NCBI GenBank assembly: GCA_023245265.1
Contig: JAHFKQ010000005.1
Location: forward strand, 1-19,288
DNA from: Candidatus Collierbacteria bacterium
Lineage (GTDB): Bacteria; Patescibacteriota; Microgenomatia; UBA1400; MFAQ01
Length of the DNA stretch: 19,288 bases
Direction of reading: 5' to 3'
Both the position numbers and the translations under genes were made by a program. The notes under the pieces are model-generated. The model was given only the letters and a program-made list of their open reading frames with translations. It did no database searches and was not told where the DNA came from. This document shows, piece by piece, positions 14,529 to 19,288 of the stretch (within the stretch, counting starts at the first letter, position 1; each line of letters begins with the position of its first letter).

Positions 14529-14966
14529 TTAGATTAAGTTATCTAGTTTCATAACCCTTCTTCTATATTTTTCTTCCCGGGAAGCCTCCTCAGTCAAAAA
14601 GATATCAATCATTTCCTTCGCCTTTTCTAGTTCCAGATAATCGACCGGCACGGCCAAACAATTAATGTCATCATCCGTTCTCCCTTTACTGACGGCTTCG
14701 GGGTTAAAAGCCAACCCACACCTTGTCCCCACGAATCTATTTGCCGCAATCATCATGCCAAAGCCATTCCGGCAAAATAAAATCACCCTATCCCCTGAGG
14801 AGGTCACTGCTTTAATCGCTTCTTTCCCGTAATAAACAAAATCATCTCCCGGGGTCAAAGTACCTGCCCCAACATCTTCCACTGTAAAACCTTTGGCTAC
14901 GAGCCACTTCTTAACTTCCTCTTTCATCTCAAATCCTCCATGGTCCGCCCCCAGTATTATCTTCAT
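14529..14966 (-). CDS. RpiB/LacAB-family sugar-phosphate isomerase-like protein, divergent
   Basis: The family isomerises ribose 5-phosphate and ribulose 5-phosphate or related sugar phosphates. The 145 residues have ADHGGFEMKE (7-16), the catalytic-type Cys65 in FCRNGFG (64-70) and IAANRFVGTR (73-82). The usual CGTGIG loop is CRNGFG, and the His that opens the sugar ring in E. coli RpiB, normally in HNDAN, aligns with Asp98 in TDDDIN (97-102). The base is thus retained while the ring-opening residue is changed. It leads an operon with the epimerase-like, LOG-like and aldolase genes. TATAAT lies 8 nt before the start codon. Confidence 0.85.
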   Translation of the reverse strand: MKIILGADHGGFEMKEEVKKWLVAKGFTVEDVGAGTLTPGDDFVYYGKEAIKAVTSSGDRVILFCRNGFGMMIAANRFVGTRCGLAFNPEAVSKGRTDDDINCLAVPVDYLELEKAKEMIDIFLTEEASREEKYRRRVMKLDNLI

Positions 14967-14974
14967 ATTTAAGC

Positions 14975-14980
14975 ATTATA
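14975..14980 (-). promoter_or_regulatory. -10 element of the RpiB-like operon (near-leaderless)
   Basis: On the minus strand a perfect TATAAT ends 8 nt before ATG 14966, predicting a leader of about 2 nt. No good -35 is found at 16-18 bp spacing in the 70-bp gap after the SufT-like gene. Confidence 0.5.
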
Positions 14981-15036
14981 TAAGAGCAAGCACTTATTAC
15001 TCCACTATATCAAATCACGAACCGAAAGAAAAAATC

Positions 15037-15342
15037 TCAATCAATCCCCAGTTCCGCCCTCAACTCTTCCGACATGGCGTCGGTACTCCAAGGTGGATCC
15101 CAAACCAGCTCTACCACCACCTTCTTTACCTCGGGCACCTCCTTCATCGCCTCTCTCACTTTTTTATCGATGACCGGTGCTAACGGACAACCGGGGCTAG
15201 TCAGTGTCATCTCCACTTCCGCCTCTCCCGCTTCATAACGGACATCATAAATTAAGCCTAGCTCTACGATGCTCACTCCCAGCTCGGGATCAATCACTTT
15301 TTTTAAAGCTTCACGAATTCTATCTTCAGTTGTTTGTTCCAT
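15037..15342 (-). CDS. MIP18/DUF59-family Fe-S assembly protein, SufT-like
   Basis: MIP18-family proteins help mature Fe-S proteins and often end SUF operons. The 101 residues match a minimal single-domain member: KVIDPELGVSIVELGLIYD (15-33), TSPGCP with Cys52 (48-53), and the C-terminal WDPPWSTDAMSEELRAELG (81-99). It is the last gene of the SUF-thiol redox run, 14 bp after the flavin reductase gene. Cytoplasmic; no membrane segment. The related PaaD proteins of phenylacetate oxidation share the fold, but the SUF context favours the Fe-S role. Confidence 0.9.
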   Translation of the reverse strand: MEQTTEDRIREALKKVIDPELGVSIVELGLIYDVRYEAGEAEVEMTLTSPGCPLAPVIDKKVREAMKEVPEVKKVVVELVWDPPWSTDAMSEELRAELGID

Positions 15343-15356
15343 TTAGCTTTTCTTTC

Positions 15357-16064
15357 TTAAAAATACTTCTCGTAAAATACTTGGGTTTCCGGCACCCCTT
15401 TCGCGATTAGTTCTTTGTTAATCTCAATAATCATTTCTTTAGCTCCGCACAAGTAGGCCAAAGTTTGTGACCAATTTTGAGATAAAGTTCTCACCACATC
15501 CGTAACATGGCCTTTAAAACCGGGCCAATCTTCTTTCGGCTTGGAAAGCACTAGATCAAACCTAAAATTATCGAAGTCCCGGTTTATGTTTTCCATCTCT
15601 TTGAGCCAGTACAAGTCTTCTTCATGTCGCATCCCCCAAACCAGCCTCACTTCACCGGCAAATCGTTTGTTGTAAAGCAGGTCCTCAATCATAGTTTTCA
15701 GGGGAGCCACTCCTGTTCCAGTTGCGACAAACAATATCGATTTTGCCTCGAATAATAAATTGGAATCAACTGTAAATCTGCCCAAAAAACCTAAAACTTC
15801 CACTTCATCCCCCACTTTCAAACCCAAAATAAATCTTGACCCTATTCCCATCGGAGACACATCCACCAACAAATCAATTGACTTCCCATTTGGTAAACTG
15901 GCCACCGAATATGATCGTCTGAGACCCGCTTCATTTACCTTCAAGCTTGAGTACTGTCCCGGTATAAAATTTACCTCTTCGGAAAACCCGATCCGCACCA
16001 GCCAGTTTTTGCCAGCCAAATTTTCCTTAAACTCTACTTTTCCAATAATTTTTTTTGGTGTCAT
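15357..16064 (-). CDS. FAD/NAD(P)-dependent oxidoreductase, ferredoxin-NADP reductase fold
   Basis: A stand-alone flavin reductase of 235 residues without an iron-sulfur or globin domain. The FAD-binding barrel has PGQYSSL (35-41) and RSYS (50-53). The NAD(P) domain has VATGTGVAPL (113-122) and LCGAKEM (205-211), and the protein ends in the typical YEKYF. The chosen ATG at 16064 follows an AGG-containing sequence after the upstream stop; a TTG at 16085 in frame would overlap the CcdA-like gene and adds nothing family-like. It likely passes electrons between NAD(P)H and a ferredoxin, flavodoxin or thiol partner; the partner is not identifiable. The position between CcdA-like and SufT-like genes suggests a role in thiol redox or Fe-S assembly. 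Confidence 0.9.
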   Translation of the reverse strand: MTPKKIIGKVEFKENLAGKNWLVRIGFSEEVNFIPGQYSSLKVNEAGLRRSYSVASLPNGKSIDLLVDVSPMGIGSRFILGLKVGDEVEVLGFLGRFTVDSNLLFEAKSILFVATGTGVAPLKTMIEDLLYNKRFAGEVRLVWGMRHEEDLYWLKEMENINRDFDNFRFDLVLSKPKEDWPGFKGHVTDVVRTLSQNWSQTLAYLCGAKEMIIEINKELIAKGVPETQVFYEKYF

Positions 16065-16071
16065 ATGAAAT

Positions 16072-16758
16072 CTACCTGAAGGCAATCATGACCCCCATTA
16101 TTATTAATGCTACTCCCAGCAAGCCTCTCATCCAGGCCGTATTTTTATGTTCCCATTCTTTCATCTCCACCACCTGCTTACCTCCAACCATGGAGATCAA
16201 AATCACTATTAGAGGCATAATAAAGACCAGATTATAGTAAAGGAAATAACCCAGGACCCCCAGCATGGGCAGGCCTGATCTGGCAATCACCGCTGTCGTT
16301 CCGATATACAAGGGCAACATACAAGGAGTCGAAAAAACCGTCGTTAATACTCCAATTAAAACTGTTACTCCGGTACTGGTCTTAGCCATCATCTTACTAA
16401 TTTTTTCAAAGCCTATCTTCGGCATCCTCAGATGAATCGGCGAGTCCTGCCAAAAAACATCTTTTACCTGGATCAATCCGGCCAATGCAATTAAAGCCCC
16501 CAATATCTTTTTGAAAGCTCCAGCCAGCCACCATCGTTGCATATAAAACGCCACTTGATAAAAAATCAATCCCAGTAGCAAATAGGTGACAAAAACGGTC
16601 AAGATATAAATTACCCCGGTTTTTAACATCCACCCCTTCTCCTTCCCTTTACTTCCAAATACCAATAGATAGCCCAAAAAGGTAATCAACATCCCTATTC
16701 CGCAAGGATTCAAGCCATTGGCCAAAGCAGTTGCAGTCAAGATGGGTAGGTTAATCAT
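16072..16758 (-). CDS. CcdA/DsbD-type transmembrane thiol electron transporter
   Basis: CcdA-family proteins carry reducing equivalents from cytoplasmic thioredoxin across the membrane to extracytoplasmic thiol proteins. The 228-residue protein has about six membrane helices. The two hallmark membrane cysteines are present, each followed by the helix-breaking pattern: NPCGIGML (Cys19) and STPCMLPLYIG (Cys146). Its ATG overlaps the stop codon of the DsbA-like gene (ATGA), showing close coupling. A longer loop between the two halves (about 101-128) carries several basic residues. It lacks the periplasmic and thioredoxin domains of full DsbD; the DsbA-like partner may supply the outer thiol domain. 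Confidence 0.9.
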   Translation of the reverse strand: MINLPILTATALANGLNPCGIGMLITFLGYLLVFGSKGKEKGWMLKTGVIYILTVFVTYLLLGLIFYQVAFYMQRWWLAGAFKKILGALIALAGLIQVKDVFWQDSPIHLRMPKIGFEKISKMMAKTSTGVTVLIGVLTTVFSTPCMLPLYIGTTAVIARSGLPMLGVLGYFLYYNLVFIMPLIVILISMVGGKQVVEMKEWEHKNTAWMRGLLGVALIIMGVMIAFR

Positions 16759-17393
16759 TTAGACTTTGCCAATATTTCCTTAACCTTATCCATGACAAAT
16801 GGAGCTCCCACTTGTTCACCATCAATAAAATAGGTCGGTGTCCCCGGAAGCTGTAAGGACGCCGCCAAATTGGCATCGATTTGAACATTTTCGGCTACTT
16901 CTTTAGATACCAATTTTTCCAAAAATAGTTTTGTGTCTAGTCCTAAGCTTTTGGCATACTCAGCAAAGCTACTCTCCGGTTTATCCACGGCAGACCATTC
17001 TGCTTGTTTATCATATAGAATCGTCATCATTTCCCAACCCTTCCCCATCATTCGCGCCGTTTCCACAGCCTTGGCGGAGATGAGAGCATAACGATGCAGA
17101 GATGGAGGCAGTGGAAATAACCTCGTCACTATCTTTACCCCAGGCATATTAAATAATTCTCTCGTTTCAAGATCAGCTGCCTTACATGACGGGCACTGCA
17201 TATCGGAAAAGTTCACGACCGTGACCTTGGTTTCGCCATTCTCTTTCACAAACCTGGCCCCCTCAAGTAAGATTTTTTCATCCACTTTTTGCGCACTTTC
17301 CGGACTTGCCATCTTAGACAAACCCCAAATTGCCACCCCCAAGAGCAAGGCACTCCCTAGAACCACTTTTAGTATCAATTTCCAATCATTCAT
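16755..17393 (-). CDS. Membrane-anchored DsbA-like thioredoxin-fold protein
   Basis: Extracytoplasmic thiol-disulfide oxidoreductase, 212 residues. An N-terminal helix (about 7-24) anchors it with the catalytic domain outside. The active site is CPSC (67-70) in NFSDMQCPSCKAAD, and the cis-proline loop is LPGTPTYFIDG (182-192, Pro186). The helical insert between is typical of DsbA/DsbG-like proteins (thioredoxin_4 type). The ATG at 17393 is preferred over a TTG at 17402, both overlapping the end of the SufU gene. It is followed by the CcdA-like gene with a stop-start overlap, suggesting that CcdA keeps it reduced (isomerase or reductase). A disulfide-forming oxidase role is the alternative. 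Confidence 0.92.
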   Translation of the reverse strand: MNDWKLILKVVLGSALLLGVAIWGLSKMASPESAQKVDEKILLEGARFVKENGETKVTVVNFSDMQCPSCKAADLETRELFNMPGVKIVTRLFPLPPSLHRYALISAKAVETARMMGKGWEMMTILYDKQAEWSAVDKPESSFAEYAKSLGLDTKLFLEKLVSKEVAENVQIDANLAASLQLPGTPTYFIDGEQVGAPFVMDKVKEILAKSK

Positions 17394-17760
17394 GTGACTC
17401 AAATATCTTTAATAACCCTCGGTAGGCGAGTGTAGCACACTTCATTCGACCCGGATTTATCTCGCCTCCCAGCATTTCTATTATCCCCGCTTCGCCAAAT
17501 TTTTCCAAGGCATTCTTATTCATTCCCACAATTTTTTCTGAGATCATACTGGCGGAAGCCGTGGAAATTGCACAACCCACCCCCTGCCATTTCATTTCCG
17601 TTATTATAAAGTCTTTCTCGCCTTGAGTTTTTACTTGTATTCGTATCATGTCTCCACAGGAGGCATTTGACTCCTCCATCGAAATATCGGCTCCGCCCAA
17701 CTCCCCAAAATTCCTCGGGCTCTTATAGTGATCGATGATTATCTCTTTGTAATCGGACAT
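17386..17760 (-). CDS. sufU: Fe-S cluster assembly protein SufU (IscU/NifU N-terminal family)
   Basis: SufU-type proteins accept sulfur from SufS, or scaffold nascent clusters. The 124 residues have the three ligand cysteines Cys35 (SCGD), Cys63 (GVGCAIS) and Cys108 (MKCATL), plus Asp37. The MKCATL ending resembles SufU, whereas IscU has His before the last Cys. The 45-residue gap between Cys63 and Cys108 is close to that of IscU (43) and lacks the roughly 20-residue insert of Bacillus SufU. The ATG follows the SufS stop codon directly, confirming partnership. The last codons overlap the DsbA-like start by 8 bp. Confidence 0.94.
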   Translation of the reverse strand: MSDYKEIIIDHYKSPRNFGELGGADISMEESNASCGDMIRIQVKTQGEKDFIITEMKWQGVGCAISTASASMISEKIVGMNKNALEKFGEAGIIEMLGGEINPGRMKCATLAYRGLLKIFESHE

Positions 17761-19047
17761 TTAGGCAAATACTTTTGGAATTTCTCTAATTTTTTCAATC
17801 AAGTAATCAATCTCCTGTGTCGTGTTGTAAACATAAAAAGTGGCCCGCACCATCGCCGGCACACCAAAGCTGGTTACCAGTGGTGCCGCACAATGCTGTC
17901 CACTGCGGACCGCAATGCCATAGTTATCCAGGATTTGAGCCGCATCATGGGCGTGGATCCCGGTCACATTAAAGGGCAAGGCTCCTCCTCGGTCTTCCAC
18001 ATCTTTTGGTCCATACAGAGTTATTAAGCCCTCTTCTTTAAGTGGTGTCATCTTCTCCAGGGCATACTTCATCAGTTCCTTTTCGTGTTGGCGGACATTA
18101 TCCATTCCCAGTTTTTCTAAATAATCCACGGCCGCCCCCAACCCCACAATGCCGGCAATATCCGGTGTGCCGGCCTCAAATCGGCTTGGTAGTTCTGCCC
18201 AAGTAGCCCCGGTAATTTTTACTTCCCCAATCATGTCTCCACCAAACATAAAGGGTCGCATCTTCGATAAAATTTCTTTCTTTCCCCAAAGAACTCCCAT
18301 CCCTGTTGGTCCTAGCATTTTGTGAGCGGAAAAGGCCACAAAATCGACACCCATACTTTTAACATCTACTTTCATATGGGGCACCATTTGCGATGCATCA
18401 ACCAAGACCGTCACTGCTTTGGCCTTCACCTTAATCTTTTTAATCATTTCCGCCAAATCCGGTGTCGTCCCCAAAACATTGGACGCCCCTGTCACCGCCA
18501 AAAGTTTTACTTTGTCATCGACCAGTTGGTCAAAACTTCCCAATTTAACTTTCAAGCCATTTTCGCTAAAAGTCTTCTCCTCCCCGTCTGACATTTTTAA
18601 CATGCCATTTTCGTCAACATCAATGATTCTTAGTTCGGCTCCCTTTTCTCGGCATAGCTCTTGCCAAGGTACCAAGTTAGAATGATGCTCTAGTTTACTG
18701 ACCAAAACAGCGTCACCGGACTTAATATTGTCTCGACCCCAGCTATACATCACCAAGTTGATACTCTCACTGGCATTTCTGGTGAAGATGGTCTCTTCGG
18801 CTCGGGCTCCGATAAAATTAGCGACCTTTTTTCGGGCCTCATCGACCAGTCTGGTTGCCTCGACCGATAGCTCGTAAACCCCCCGATGAATGTTGGCATT
18901 GGAGTTTCGATAATAATCATCCATCGCTTTGATGACGCTTTCCGGTTTTTGACTAGTAGCGCCGCTATCCAAGAATACCAAGTCGTGTCCGTGAATCTTT
19001 CTCTTCAAAATCGGGAAATCGGCTCTAATTTTATGTATATCAAACAT
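17761..19047 (-). CDS. sufS: Cysteine desulfurase SufS
   Basis: PLP enzyme removing sulfur from cysteine as a persulfide for Fe-S cluster assembly. The 428 residues carry His121 (EHHSNLVPW) stacking on PLP, Asp217 (VDASQ), the PLP Schiff-base Lys243 (SAHKMLGPTG) and the persulfide Cys386 in RSGQHCAAPL, all typical of group II SufS. It is about 20 residues longer than usual (about 406); the extra length appears as an insertion near 150-172 containing SDGEEKTFSENG. TGASNVLG (186-193) replaces the common HVSNVLG. It lies 8 bp after the SufD/B end and directly abuts sufU. Confidence 0.96.
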   Translation of the reverse strand: MFDIHKIRADFPILKRKIHGHDLVFLDSGATSQKPESVIKAMDDYYRNSNANIHRGVYELSVEATRLVDEARKKVANFIGARAEETIFTRNASESINLVMYSWGRDNIKSGDAVLVSKLEHHSNLVPWQELCREKGAELRIIDVDENGMLKMSDGEEKTFSENGLKVKLGSFDQLVDDKVKLLAVTGASNVLGTTPDLAEMIKKIKVKAKAVTVLVDASQMVPHMKVDVKSMGVDFVAFSAHKMLGPTGMGVLWGKKEILSKMRPFMFGGDMIGEVKITGATWAELPSRFEAGTPDIAGIVGLGAAVDYLEKLGMDNVRQHEKELMKYALEKMTPLKEEGLITLYGPKDVEDRGGALPFNVTGIHAHDAAQILDNYGIAVRSGQHCAAPLVTSFGVPAMVRATFYVYNTTQEIDYLIEKIREIPKVFA

Positions 19048-19055
19048 ACCTTATT

Positions 19056-19288
19056 TTACTCGTTAATTCGCAATTTAATGTCTTTCAAAAAACCTTCTAC
19101 GATAATGGACTTAGCCTCTTCCTCGTCAATTCCTCGGCTTTTAAGATAAAAAATTTGGTCATCGTCGATTTTTCCGACCGAAGCGGCGTGAGAGGCTTTC
19201 ACCTCATTGTTTTCAATTTCCAGTTTTGGTTCGGCTACCGCACTACTTTTTTTATCAAGAAGCAGCACTCTCATCTCCAAAAAGCTAT
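19056..19288 (-). CDS. SufD/SufB-family SUF scaffold protein, C-terminal fragment at the window edge
   Basis: The frame is open through the right edge, so only the last 77 or so residues are visible. They show the SufB/D C-terminal pattern: RVLLLDKKSSAVAEP, then LEIENNEVKASHAASVGK, then DDDQIFYLKSRGIDEEEAKS and IVEGF. The usual SHGATVG is SHAASVGK. The length and sequence fit SufD slightly better than SufB, but the fragment does not decide. A TTG at 19280 is not considered the start because coding similarity continues upstream. It is followed by sufS after 8 bp. Confidence 0.85.
   Translation of the reverse strand, partial: SFLEMRVLLLDKKSSAVAEPKLEIENNEVKASHAASVGKIDDDQIFYLKSRGIDEEEAKSIIVEGFLKDIKLRINE

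Noticed and set aside
16065..16085. TTG start extending the flavin reductase upstream
   Set aside because: It would overlap the CcdA-like gene, and the ATG at 16064 follows an AGG sequence and matches the usual domain start.
17394..17402. TTG start for the DsbA-like protein
   Set aside because: ATG 17393 is three codons downstream and gives a normal signal-anchor start.
1..19288. Recoded UGA (genetic code 25)
   Set aside because: Several genes end in TGA just where the next begins, and I noticed no in-frame TGA inside the recognised genes.
1..19288. CRISPR arrays, tRNA or rRNA genes, insertion sequences, phage genes
   Set aside because: No direct repeat array, cloverleaf, transposase or phage-like frame was found in the gaps, all of which are under about 200 bp.

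Overview
The window looks like chromosomal DNA of an ultra-small bacterium of the Candidate Phyla Radiation (Patescibacteria). A Microgenomates-like or WWE3-like lineage is my best guess from gene content, not a proven placement. Reasons: genes are tightly packed with 0-30 bp gaps or short overlaps, Shine-Dalgarno sequences are mostly missing, ribonucleotide reduction uses an adenosylcobalamin (class II) enzyme with NrdR, the fructose-bisphosphate aldolase is archaeal-type, and small divergent membrane proteins are common. TGA is used as a stop (for example at the ends of the SufU and DsbA-like genes), so the recoded lineages are unlikely. I see no tRNA, rRNA, CRISPR array, insertion sequence or phage gene.

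Layout. (1) 1-2323, minus strand: nrdR followed by a class II ribonucleotide reductase running off the left edge, behind a promoter carrying one strong and one weak NrdR box. (2) 2397-3079, plus: one unrecognised gene with the only strong Shine-Dalgarno site in the window and its own terminator. (3) 3083-3655, minus: a CPBP-like membrane protein lacking key catalytic residues. (4) 3692-9619, plus: a cell-wall cluster of two class A penicillin-binding proteins flanking a membrane-anchored GH18 enzyme. (5) 9677-11974, minus: PfkB-family kinase, D-2-hydroxyacid dehydrogenase, small one-helix membrane protein. (6) 12014-12460, plus: a small His/Asp/Glu-rich membrane protein. (7) 12453-14966, minus: RpiB-like, ribulose-phosphate-epimerase-like, LOG-like and class I aldolase genes, which on paper form a route from nucleotide ribose to central sugar phosphates. 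(8) 15037-19288, minus: the 3' part of a SUF operon (SufD/B end, SufS, SufU) continuing into a DsbA-like thiol protein, a CcdA-like membrane protein, a flavin reductase and a SufT-like MIP18 protein.

How the genes may work together. The SUF genes build Fe-S clusters. The DsbA-like and CcdA-like proteins could move thiol electrons across the membrane; the three cell-surface enzymes in region 4 each carry an even number of cysteines in their extracytoplasmic parts, so they are plausible disulfide clients. NrdR couples dNTP supply to its own operon.

The most interesting signals are regulatory and structural. Genes that begin transcription units repeatedly have a -10 hexamer (often extended, TGnTAnnnT) ending 4-9 nt, five times exactly 6 nt, before the start codon, which implies leaderless mRNAs; genes inside operons mostly lack it. 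Two divergent pairs have these -10 elements back to back in intergenic gaps under 40 bp. In addition, several enzymes (CPBP-like, RpiB-like, epimerase-like) keep their fold signatures but have substitutions at canonical active-site positions.
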